From Odiellus spinosus (taxonomy: Eukaryota; Arthropoda; Arachnida; Opiliones; Phalangiidae), in contig OY987225.1 of assembly GCA_963920705.1 (NCBI GenBank), positions 3,484,501-3,548,500 of the forward strand: DNA of 64,000 bases, given 5' to 3'. The notes below the pieces were generated by a model, which was given only the letters and a program-made list of their open reading frames with translations, did not search any database and was not told where the DNA came from. Positions 33,496 through 43,960 of this stretch are shown here, piece by piece (position 1 is the first letter of the stretch; each line of letters begins with the position of its first letter). The translations under genes and the position numbers were made by a program.

Positions 33496-33924
33496 TTATC
33501 TTTTAGATCTTCGAACGATGTAACCATCACACCGACGGCATAGATTATCCAAAGAATTATCATAAATCTCCCATATATATGGTATGATTAATATCAAGCC
33601 AAGAATGTGAAAAATAGATTCGTAGATGTATCGACCATCTCGATTGTAAATTGATCTAATTAGACCAACTGGTAATGTAACGGGCGTGATAAGAACGCTA
33701 GCAAAATATTTCCAACGTCTTAGACAAAAAGAATCGTGATAAAAATAACGTTTCCAACGACCACATTGACATAGGTCCAACAAGACGCGACCATTTTCTA
33801 CACACATTTTTATTAGTATGATACGATAGCTTTCAACTAATACAACGAAACACACTAACCAATGATGAATCATCGAATTTACCACGCGAGATTTCATATA
33901 TACAAGTTTCTCTATCGAGGTCAT
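33496..33924 (-). CDS. Small membrane protein with C-terminal CxxC
   Basis: 142 residues from the ATG at 33924. Hydrophobic segments lie near residues 20-40, 72-88 and 100-118, with LCQCGRW between them and LCRRCDGYIVRRSKR at the end. It is convergent with the 260-residue ORF (70 bp between stops). Size and layout recall 26992-27423 and 54633-55052. Confidence 0.5.
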   Translation of the reverse strand: MTSIEKLVYMKSRVVNSMIHHWLVCFVVLVESYRIILIKMCVENGRVLLDLCQCGRWKRYFYHDSFCLRRWKYFASVLITPVTLPVGLIRSIYNRDGRYIYESIFHILGLILIIPYIWEIYDNSLDNLCRRCDGYIVRRSKR

Positions 33925-34007
33925 AGACCATTTTTATTTCTCTATCGAGATCATTGGCCACTTTTAATCTTGATCTTTTGCCCTTTTTGACCTTTAACCT
34001 TTAACCT

Positions 34008-35300
34008 TTAACCTTTCACCTTAACCCGTTGCATACATCTATTAAACAGGTTTGCTGCACTCGAGGTCCCACTATTACTACTTCCATCTCTAAATATTTC
34101 ATCCATGAGCCTTTGGAAGGTTGACGGAGCTCCTGTCAAGCCGTAAGGGAGAACATTAAATTCATACTTCCCAGCATGGGAAATGAAAGCAGTTTTCGGT
34201 GCACAATCTGGACACATTTCCACTTGCCAGTACCCACTCTTCAAATCGAGAGCAGTGAGATACTTCGGTTTACCCAACTTGTTTAATGTTTCTTCAATCC
34301 TAGGTATGGGGTACGGGTCTTTTTCAGTAACTTTGTTTACTCCTCTTAGGTGCACACAGAATCGGGTTTTAATTTTTCCAGTTCCTGATCCGTCGTCTTT
34401 CTCCACTATGACAATCGGAGATGCCCACGGAGACGTAGAAGGTTTAATTATTCCATCTTTTAGCATTTCGGAAATATGTTGCTCAATAATTTCCTTCTTT
34501 CGATCGCTGACTCGATACGGCATCTTGTTGACTGGTTTAGCGTTTCCAGTGTGGATCTCATGAACTACGAGATTAGTTCTTCCCAATTTGTCGCTGAATA
34601 AGTCTGGGAAACGAAGGAGTAATTCCTGTAATTCTTTTTTGTATTTCATCGGAAGTTTAGTTCGATCAATGGCCTCATTAACATTTTGAACAATTTGAGG
34701 TGAAGGTGGACCTTTATCTTTCTGTAGATCTTGGAATTTTAAGGTAGCTCCTTCTATTTGACAGGATTTGTTTTTGAAATTCATAATTACCTTCCAGTCT
34801 TCGAGAAAATCTTGTCCTAGTATAGCATCGCAAAGCAGAGAGGGAACTATGTGAAACTCTTGAGTGAATTTTCTTAATTCACCATGTTCGAATTCTATCT
34901 CGAAATCCAATTTAGTGGATCCTTTCGTAAAGGTATAGTGTCCATCTCCCATTATTATGCATTCCGTTACTTTCTCATTCGGAGCAAATGTTTCTTCTTC
35001 ACCTCGCTTTTTCTTTATTGCCCTCCATTGTTCGATACTGATCATTGAAACTTCCGCTCCGTTGTCAAGTCTTGTTGCTATGGGTCCATGTTCAAAATTG
35101 ACAGAAATTGTATGAGGTATCCTGTAATATCTCCTTCTTCGTTTTATCAATCCCAATCGTAGAGGGGGAGGTGCCTCAGATGAAACTGAACCGGTTGGCC
35201 TTATTGAGTGGTAGCGGGAGGCTGGGCGTTTGTAACTCTGCCTCCCGCTCCGGCGTTTCCCTGGTTCTGACTTCGGGACAGAAAAACTAACTTCGTTACC
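34008..35300 (-). mobile_element. Ty3/Gypsy protease-RT fragment (fossil)
   Basis: Minus-strand pol piece. An aspartic-protease region (GPIATRLDNGAEVSMIS; AILGQDFLEDW) lies at about 35110-34790, then the RT N-terminal half (HEIHTGNAKPVNKMPYR, GIIKPSTSPWASPIV, YLTALDLKSGYWQVE, LPYGLTGAPSTFQRLM) down to about 34080. The rest of RT, RNase H and integrase are missing; the fragment ends next to a CCTTTAA microrepeat (33985-34020). The frame is open over 380 residues, so it is truncated rather than riddled. LTRs were not identified. Confidence 0.85.
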
Positions 35301-35345
35301 AGCCTTGAATTTGCTTGAATTACCTATTTAAAGTAAACAATGAGT

Positions 35346-35451
35346 GCCCCTTTAAAATGCTCTTACCTTATGCACACAGACTAGCTTTGTCTGAATAATA
35401 TATGGTAAACATTGTCTGCTAAGCGAGAAAAGTAGCAGACTTTAAAGGGGC
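35346..35451 (+). repeat. 105-bp TIR element, copy 2 (best preserved)
   Basis: GCCCCTTTAAAATGCTCTTA at the left and GACTTTAAAGGGGC at the right form terminal inverted repeats. The conserved interior is CACACAG-CTAGCTTTG and TGTCTGCTAAGCGAGAAAA. Copies lie at 24921 and 54262. Confidence 0.85.
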
Positions 35452-35878
35452 GTTTAATATCACAGAAAAGTCAATTTAATAAGTATAAGTAGCCAAGCAA
35501 ATTTACTAATTTAGTTTTCATTCTCTATTATTTTGTGGAAATATTAGCTTTATGACTCAAAAAATAATGAAAAACGATTCAAACTTTTAAAATACAAACA
35601 TTCAAACTTTGTTAGTTAAAAAAAAAACAATTCAAACTGATAAAAACAATAAAAAATATTCAAAGGGTGAGGTGAGTTATTATAAGGAAAATTTAGTTAA
35701 AACAAATATCATTCATAAAGTAAGTTTAAAAACATGACGTGAGTATTTAAATATGAAAATTAACAAAATAGGATAAAAACGAAAACATTCATACTATAAA
35801 TAACATACATGTAAGAAAAAGAAATGAAATGTGACAGCCGCAAAAGCACAAATGAAAGCAGAAAAAAATCAAAAACAA
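35452..35878. other. Gene-less AT-rich stretch
   Basis: AAAACATTC/AAAAACAATTC-like low complexity; nothing coding seen. Confidence 0.5.
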
Positions 35879-36947
35879 CTATATGTATCGGTTAACTTTG
35901 TATCCAGTGTAAGGGTTTCGAGGATGGGGAAACCTATCTCTAATTTTCCACACTACACATGATGGGATGACCTTTCTGTTTCCCTGGCCAAGTCGCCCCC
36001 ATTGCCAATATATATATTGCCTGTAGGCTGCATGGCGATACCTCTTATTGTTATCACCATCCTCCAAGAGAAGGTGGACAAGGTTTTGTCTCATTTCCAT
36101 CTGGATTTCCAGAACTTCTCTATTTAAAATTAAATTTTCGAAGTTCTGGTAATCCGTGATGCAGCACTTCCGTTCTTCTGGGGTTGGCATTTCGCGGCAC
36201 TTATCACACTTACACCACACTGGGTGGTTATCCCCGTCTGGGTTTGGAATTGGTGGTGGGGGATCTTCAACAACTTCCTCCGCTTCTGCAGCGATAAACT
36301 TCGCCAGTTCTTCCTCCCAGGGCTCTTCTGGCTCAATACATTCAACTATGGGTTCTAAATAATTTTTAATATTTATATGAGGGTTTTCTTCCTGAATTCT
36401 ACGGAGAATCAACCTCAACTGTAAAGTCGTGAATTCATTCACATCTACTTTATCAGTTCCCTAAATTATGAAGAAGATGTTATAAAAAGTTCATAATGTA
36501 TATAATTTAAAGATTTAAAATTATCGATGATGACAGTAAACTGACCACCTATAATAAGTGCAATAGCAACCCATGAGCGCAGAGATCAAGCCCATACTAT
36601 GGGGTTAGTTTATGGTTATTTTATTTGATTTCATTACATACCTGACACGGCAAAATCTTTCCCAGCGCTTTCGCTGAATTTTCAACTTCCTCAGCTTTCT
36701 GCAAAATCTCAGAGGAAAGGTTTTCCTTTATGATTTGAGTTTTTGATCTTGTCCTACTAATCTTTATCCTTTTCATTGGAGGGCATGAAGGGATTGAAGG
36801 CTCCTTACCTGTCGCTAACACTTTGCCATTGCAACACGGTATTTTTAATCCACATTTGCATAATAACGTGCATTTTAACTCATTAATTCTGCATTCACAT
36901 GCATTTCTTTTATTGCTGAGGCAATTTGATGTACAGGAACACGGCAT
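35879..36947 (-). CDS. CXC-type Cys cluster plus P2X7-ballast-domain protein
   Basis: Two exons, 36947-36642 and 36460-35879, joined in phase 0 by a GTATGT...TTTAG intron, give 295 residues with no lesion. The N terminus MPCSCTSNCLSNKRNACECR...CTLLCKCGLKIPC is a CXC-like zinc-binding cluster. The C-terminal 190 residues match the ballast domain of P2X7 receptors, which also occurs alone in many invertebrate proteins: WCKCDKCREMPTPEERKCC, AYRQYIYWQWGRLG, RKVIPSCVVWKIRDRFP, YTGYK. No channel region is present, so it is not a receptor. Such stand-alone proteins are often multicopy and sometimes element-borne; the role is unknown. It sits between pieces of Gypsy-like sequence. Confidence 0.8.
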
Positions 36948-38414
36948 TTGGAATTGTTTTAAATTTTAGGCCTTAGCCAACTTATGAAACTGTAAAAACA
37001 TTAAAAAACTCTCTTACGTTATGACGCTTAGCGCACGCGCACGTGACCAGGTGTGGGGGGAGGTCAGGAGGTGGAGGATATTCATAAGCCAACTCACTCA
37101 ATTTCTAAATTGTCAGCATTCGCCCAAAAAGTTGATATTTTTTGAAAAAGAAGTAGATTAGAGGGGAGGGAGGGTCTCGGAAATTGAGGGGGGAAGCGAG
37201 TAGACAGTAGGGAGCCGCCAAGGGTCCGAAGGACCCCTTTAAACGTAATAGCTGGTAGGAAAAATAAGGATTCTTGTTGCTCTGGCTTCACTGCTTTAAA
37301 TTCGTTGTTTTTTAAATTATAAGGGTCTACATTATTAATTTGAGATATTTTCTTTTCGTACCTAATTTTGACATGGGGTTGCAATTGATTATAATTGTAA
37401 CCGGTTTATATTTTTCTTCTCTTAATTCCGCCCTAATCTATTTCCCCAAAATATCCCCGGCTACAAAATCCCATTTTGTTTCAGCTGGGTGACAAGGCCT
37501 AAATTTTTCTCTCGTTGGTCTTTTAAGACACTAGTTCTATTTTGGAGTTCCTCTTAAGGAATAGAGATCTAGTCCCCTGTTTTGTTATTTCTTAAAGATC
37601 TTATTTTCGGGGATTAATCTAAAAGAAGAGTTTACTTACTTTTCGTTTTCTAAATAGAAATGTAATTTCTTCCTTGGCGATACTCGAGGGAGCTGTCATG
37701 ACTAATAATTTGACCAAGTCAGGCCTCTGCTATCAAACTTCGTTTATTAAAGAAGCGTTCTGTTCCCTTTTCTTTAAGGGAACCATACAAACTTAGAATT
37801 ATATAAGAAAAAATAAACTTTTTCTTCCACCTTCAACTAAAGTATTCAATCAAAGCTAGAGTTATTTTAAAGAACTGAACCTCGCGATCGCCTGACAGAG
37901 AGTGGCTGAACACACATATTTTTGTGTCTTCCAAAAACTGAAAAGAGGGAGGGAAGATGCAAGAGGGCGCCACCACGTATCTAAAATTTAGTGAGTATTA
38001 TTTTGGCGGGAAATTCGAAAATATTGTTTTGTTCTTTGGGCGGGAATTTTGAATAGAATTAGATTTTTTTTTTTTTTGATTTGCTATTTTAACTTGGTGG
38101 AGCCCCTTGCATCCTCCCACCCTTTTTTTTTCTCTTGTATAATATCGAATCTAATTTTGACTAATAATTCTAATAATTGACCGATAACTCTAACCTTGAT
38201 TGATTTTCCCTATGTTTTCTTTACAATTTTAAATTTTTGAGTTACTCTTTCTTTTCATTAACACTTCTAAATTTTTTTTTTTGATTTAGCTCTTTTACAG
38301 TTATAATTTTAATCAATTTAGATTCATTCTCTGTTCTAGTTCGTTTCTTCTTCTTTGCCTTTCTCTTCTTCGATATTCGAATCTGAATGGACAATAAACG
38401 GGGTAGTGTAGGCC
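36948..38414. other. Gene-less stretch between Gypsy-like pieces
   Basis: No ORF with family resemblance. T-runs near 38060 and 38275. A TGTCATGACTAATAATTTGA at about 37695 could be an LTR edge, but no paired copy was found. Confidence 0.4.
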
Positions 38415-41165
38415 TCATTCTTTACAGGCGACACATATGTAGCCTTTAATTGGAGGTATTATTACTGGCCACCCAGCTTCATTAACCGGACACAATGCGG
38501 CTTTTTCTTCCATGGTAATCTCTTTCCATGCCACTGGAATTTTGGACCTGTCGAGAGGAGGACTCGGAAGGGCTTTTCTTCTCCATCTTCGTTCCGTGTC
38601 ACTTAGTCTCCATCTTCTTGAGGGTGGTACAGGGAGATATCCGTAGGCTCTATGAGACAACTCTTGGAGTTTCTTTAGTTCGAAATTAGTCGGGTGCGCT
38701 CTTGGATTATAGTTATGATTTCTTTTCTCGGTTTTTTTGTTTGTCCTTGATTTTTTCGTTTGGGAGTTTAGAAACTGTAGGTTCGTAGTCATCTGGAGGT
38801 CGTGAGGCACTTGGGAGACTACACGTGAAGGTGAGGTTTTCGCTACGATCTCGGTTTGAGTCCCTATCTTCTACGTTTGAATTTAGTTGTCGCCGAGTTT
38901 CATTTCTTTCCGTCATGAGATTTGGATTTGTCCATGGGTCTGATAAACTGTCCAACAAGAGTTTTTGTTTCGGTTAGTTTTTGTTCTTGAGAATATATTC
39001 TTTGGTTTGCTTCCCACTTTCTTCGCAGTTTTTCGAGCACTTCTCGACCATTCGGTAGTTGTTTCTTTTGTTCTTCTCTTTCCTTTTCACGAAATTCCCT
39101 TCTTTTTCGTCCTAGTTCTTCCTCGAGAGTCAGAGGTTCACCTGTTTCCGGACTCGGTTTAGGTTCGAATGTAGGGATAATTTCATCACTCATCAAAGTT
39201 TCGATTAATCTTTCTCGTCGTAGAGCTTCAGCTTCCCTTCTATCTCTCTCGATTGCTCTCTCCCACCTTCGCCTTCTTCTTATTTCTTCTTCTGAATCCC
39301 ATTCTTCTCTTATTCTCCTCTCTTCCTCTTAGATTCTTTTCTATTCTCTGATCTTCTTCTAGTTTCCACTGTCTTAAGCGCTCTTTTTCTTCTTGCTTTC
39401 TTTCCTCATCTAACCGTTTATCTTCTTCCTGCTGCCACAACATATCTAAGCGTTTTTCTTTCTCCCTTCTCCTTTGTACTCTGACCTTTAACTCTTTTAA
39501 TCTTCTCCTCTCTTCTCGGTCTATTTCTCGACTCTGTTGATATTCTTCTAGTGTTTCTTCCGGGCTAGAGGTTTTTTCTTTTTCCTGTTCTTGGCTGTTC
39601 TTTCTCCCTGAATTCCTTTTCTTTCTAGTTTTTACAGGTTTTTCTATTCTTTGCTTTTTTTTTTCTAGGTCGTCTTCAGAAGATACAAGCGGATCGTAAG
39701 TATTTTCTTCTTTTGGTTTAATATTTTTTTCTTGGACTTGTTCAATGGTTGAAATATTTCTCTCCTTACAGGTTGGTAGCTCTTCTATGACACCTAATTC
39801 TACAATAACATCATTTTCTTCGATGACACCAGTTTCTTCAATTATCAACAGTTCGTCTAGGTCTTCCGAGGATTGTTCTTCCTTTTTTTCGTTAAATTTT
39901 TCTGGCTGTTCTAATTTCTTTTCATTTTCAGGATTCTCTGGATTTTCTTTAATTGGTGAGTAGAGAAAGACATCAGGCAAAAAGCTCTTCCAGGCGGAGA
40001 AAGGAAACTCGCGTATATCATCTTGTATTGATTGATTTTCGGTCAGTGGATCCCAAGTAAATCGGCTTTCGAAGGTTCTAATTTTTTCAGTGCGGAAATC
40101 AATTTCTAGAGCACGGGCTAGATTCCAGGACGGGTAAGTTTTTATGGTGTACAACCTTCCTTCTTCTTCGTTGACGTATACCTGTGGAATCGGCTCCTGT
40201 TGATTTTCCTCAGGCCACTTCATCTTCCGGAATAAATGTTTTATCATCGATTGATATAATCCGTGATTATGACTTTTTAGACGTTTTTCCTCGTCGTATT
40301 TATTCTCGGGTATTAAATTTCTTAACCATTTTGGTCGTGGATCCTGTATAAAATAATTTTAGATATTTAATTATGGTTCAATCTCAAACTCGTCTTTTCC
40401 TCACGAATCGTATTCTTTCCCAGGGTGGTTTTGCTATGGGGTGTCGATTAAAATCAAAATCATCGATCTCTAAATTTTTGATGTTCTTAGAATTTAAATA
40501 AGCTTCGACTTCCCTTGAGGAACGTAACCGTTTGGGTTTTGCACCAGGAGGATAATAATACACATCAAAAAAACACCTCTAGGTTGAACTGTATGCCTGT
40601 AACAAATTTCTCTAAACCATCCCTTTTTAAAAGGTTTCTCATAGTTGGTGGGGATTTTATCTCTAAGAGAAGGTATTTCCCCGCTAGGGGAAGACGAATC
40701 ACTTTCCGCATCGTAATTTAGTGGCAGACGTTCATCGATTTCCTCTTCATTTTCTCTTAGATTTAATTCCCCTTCTGGTTCCTGTTCTCTGCGTGTTTTT
40801 CGGTTTGGTACGCTTGTTGAGTCCGACTTTGGTGGTCCTTTCCTTTTGTATTTTGTAAGTCGTTTAGCGTTTTGTTTTAGGATTTCTCGCCCCTTCTCTA
40901 TAAGAGCAGCGTCGTAATCGGAGGAGCTTGACGTTCTGTCCTTCTTTCGCTTTGGGTCTGGTTTTTCGGGAGGACTGGATGAAGCATCCCTTTTATTCTT
41001 TTTCTCTTCCATCATCTCAGGAGTAGAGACGGAAGGGTGAACTTCAATGCTCGCATTTCTTTCTTCCGAATCCTCTTCGCGGTTAACCTCTCTTGATTTT
41101 TTTCTCTGAGGTTTTCCAGAAGATGAGGACGAGCGTTTAGAGCGGGTTCTTTTCGAGAAGAGGGG
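38415..41165 (-). pseudogene. MBD/TAM-domain and charged coiled-coil ORFs (probable Gypsy gag region, fossil)
   Basis: Minus-strand pieces in this order. A Ser/Lys-rich N terminus comes first. Next is a methyl-CpG-binding-like (MBD/TAM) domain starting PFKKGWFREICYR and continuing with YYYPPGAKPKRLRSSREVEA at about 40660-40480. A short intron-like gap follows near 40350. Then comes a very long charged coiled-coil (RREKEKRLDMLWQQEEDKRL, about 40247-38900), and last a tail GYICVACKE. Broken in a few places. It lies upstream of the Gypsy protease-RT piece on the same strand, so it may be that element's first ORF; a decayed host BAZ2-like gene is the alternative. Treated as a fossil. Confidence 0.5.
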
Positions 41166-41984
41166 AAAATACGGGAAAATGAGGGTGGGGTACTCCTAAT
41201 TATTTTATTACTCCTTTTTTTTTAAGAAAGGGGACTAAAATGAATTGCAGCTGTGTCCCAATGTAGAGTGTGATCTTTTGTTCGAGTTTTGCGAGCGGTT
41301 CTGGTATTTTACGACTATAACATCGGAACGCGAGTTACCATCGGTTTACCTTAGCCCTATAACTAAACTACACGTTCCAATCTTCACTCAAGTTGCAAAG
41401 TTAGGTTTACCCATATACGCTTTTCTTTCGAATGCAGAAACAGCTCATAGCGTTTTGGCTGAATTACCGACTTGTTTGAAAAAAAAACTATTACCAAGAT
41501 AAAACACATAGCGGAAAAATTCGTAAACTTTTTTCTCTGAAGCCGCCTTAAAATAGGAATAGAACTCATGAAAGAAGTGCCACCAAGAAATAGTAAAATC
41601 GAGGGGTGAAGCCTCCATTTACGCTGGATGAGTTCAATAAAACCTCTCCCGGGCTTTCAACATTTAGCGCTGTTAAAATATTTCCTTTTCTTGGCAAACG
41701 GATGCCCCGTGGCTACCCTTCTTTCGCTCTTACTGGAGGGTCCCGATAGCTATCTATAGCCATTAGCGTGGCCATTCGACTTTCAAACCCTCTTCTTTAC
41801 AACATTTTCTTTACAATAAAATTTACCATTCAAGGTAAAATGTTTCAAACTCATTTCACGTTAAATAGAAACATACAAATTAATTTATATTTAAGAAGAG
41901 AAAAACAATTTCCCCATTGAAATAACCGAGGAAATAACATTAAAATCCCGTGCATCGCAGAACTTAAAGACTAATTATTTGTTA

Positions 41985-42138
41985 TACCCTCTTCAGACGA
42001 GGCGTAATTAGCCGTGGTTTAATTAGATTTAACCAAGGTTTACGTAGCCTTCTCAGTTTAATAAACCTCGGTTAATTTTGACTAAACCACGGTTAAATCT
42101 GATCAAACCGGCTAGTTACGCCTCGTCTGAAGAGGGTA
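41985..42138. mobile_element. 154-bp MITE, TSD TTA
   Basis: Inverted ends TACCCTCTTCAGACGAGGCG, identical over at least 22 bases on both sides, continuing less well into GCCGTGGTTTAA. Flanked by TTA (41982-41984 and 42139-42141). A 3-bp TTA duplication suits PIF/Harbinger; a TA duplication (Tc1/mariner) is the alternative. Confidence 0.85.
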
Positions 42139-43396
42139 TTACGGTTAAAATCGATTTTAAGTGGTAGAGCAAGGTTCGAATGTTGAACTTTTCAAGTTTC
42201 ATTAAAAATATTAAGTCTAAGTCGGTCTAAGTATTTCAAAACTAATTCTGAAGTTGACCCTTTTTTTGGTACTTAGCTAGTTCCGCTCGTGGCCAAATTC
42301 GTATTGTAATTCTATGGGATTTGGTTTTTTGGAAGTGGCTTACCTTTTAGGTTTATTTTCTAATACTTCCAGATATTTTTGAAACTTGGTTTTTCCGTGT
42401 GGTATGAATTGAGATTCGAGCTTTATTTTAAGACTAGTTTCATAATTTTACACCAATTAGTTGGCCTACAATCTATTTATGAAAACGGAGGGCGCATTAA
42501 GGCGGAGAAATAGAGTCGCCAAAAGCTAAGCCTAATTTGACATATTAGGCTTAGGTTTTCTATTGTTTTTTAATATCACGCGCAAGAGAGCGTTATTTCA
42601 ATTCATTGAAAAATAAACCTGAAAATATCTGGAAGCGTTAAAAAATTTCTGAATCTCCTTGGGTTTACATTCATGCATATACCGAGAAAATTCAGGTCAG
42701 TTAAGGCTATATTAATTTTTAAATAAGAGAAAAATATTCAATTATGTACCTTACAAATTTTCATCAAGATCGGATATGTTACAATAATTTAATTTTCATA
42801 TTTCAAGTTTTTAGGGTAATAATAGCTTAGGATATAACATTCATTATTCATATTTGGTACCTCAACTGTAGAGCGCTCATGGCGTTGACTAGGAGCGTTT
42901 ATTTATTACGGGTCATGGAAAAACAGCCGTCGAAAGTGTTGATTTACAGGTTAAGGAAGTCTAAAACTCTAGATGCAGTACTGCGATGTATCAAATAAAT
43001 CATTTTAAACACGTAAGACCTTCTGAGAGTTCACTATCTCCTTTGCACTCCTTTAAAACCTAAAAAACTACAAAAATCTGCTAGAAATTAGCTTTTAGTG
43101 CTTTTTAAAGTTAAGCCTTGACGTTCTCTACGTTACCTTAAAGAATAAAAGTTGTTAGAAATAGCAAGACTCTATGTATTACAGATGTACCGAGAAAGTA
43201 TTCTTTATAATGTATTTTCAAAAAGATGATGCTTTGAAGGTATTGCGATTTTTGTGGGAGAATTGTACCCCAATTTCGCGCACTTATGAAATTCCCAACA
43301 ACTGTTATAACATCAAAGTCATGTTTTAAACCCTAAAGTTCTGTTGTTCTGTAAGCAGCGTTGTTATATCTTTTTATTATCTAGAATTATCTAAAT

Positions 43397-43600
43397 AGGG
43401 GGGAAAGTAAAGATTTCAGTGTCTCAATTTGCGGCTGACGGAGGTTTAACATCAAAAATTATGGAAAGATGAATTTTAATTGGGATTAAAGGGGTAATGG
43501 GGAAAATATAAAGATTTCAGTGTATCGACTGCCGCTGCCGGAGAGAGTTACATCAAAAATGATGAAAAAATTAATTTTAATCTGTCGTGGAAATTCGGGT
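43397..43600. repeat. Tandem duplication, about 105 bp
   Basis: The segment with AAAGATTTCAGTGT, then GGCTGACGGAGG/CGCTGCCGGAGA, then ACATCAAAAAT is present twice in a row with divergence. Confidence 0.75.
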
Positions 43601-43799
43601 TAAATTAAAATAACAAAAAATTTGAACTCGCGTTTTCCCTGAAAAATAATTAAGCCAAGTTTAATGTTAAGGGTAATGGGAGAAAATCGTCCGCTATGTT
43701 TTTTCTTAAATATTTGCGAGTGAATAAAATCAGTTGTTTTGAAATTAGATACTAAATCCTGTCAGATTGCGATTGTAATTAAATTTTGCGTTTTAAAAG

Positions 43800-43960
43800 A
43801 AAATTAAACATACCTGTGACTTCAGCCAACCGAAATCATCAAAGGTCTTTCTGGGTCTTTGTTCACAAAGACATTTTCGATATTATATCTGTCACTTCAG
43901 TCATACGAAATCGTAGCGTGTCCTACTGGGTCTTTGTTCGCAAAGACCTTTTTGATATAT
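43800..43960. repeat. Tandem duplication, about 80 bp
   Basis: CTGGGTCTTTGTTCACAAAG and CTGGGTCTTTGTTCGCAAAG, each preceded by a similar GTGACTTCAG/GTCACTTCAG segment. Confidence 0.8.

Larger units (their letters stand above)
25393..33924. mobile_element. Virus-like block A (integrase plus adenain-type protease)
   Basis: A fossil of a Polinton/adintovirus-like element: a compact array of mostly short, little-spaced ORFs on both strands. It includes a DDE integrase, an adenovirus-type cysteine protease, small multi-membrane proteins, Cys-rich small proteins and an RNase-H-fold-like protein. No polymerase, major capsid or packaging ATPase was recognised. Many ORFs look whole, with roughly two or three breaks overall. 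It differs from Polinton A (different integrase tail) and is younger. Termini were not identified; copies of a 105-bp TIR element lie outside both ends (24921, 35346). Confidence 0.65.

Noticed and set aside
37695-37715. TGTCATGACTAATAATTTGA as an LTR start
   Set aside because: No second copy or matching end was found in the window.
39745-39963. Ser/Phe-rich plus-strand frame
   Set aside because: It is the antisense of the charged coiled-coil region.
41245-41502. 85-codon plus-strand frame
   Set aside because: No family resemblance, no splice or polyadenylation context, and composition like its non-coding surroundings.
42170-42190. GGTTCGAATG-like tRNA T-arm
   Set aside because: No acceptor stem, D-arm or anticodon arm can be folded around it.
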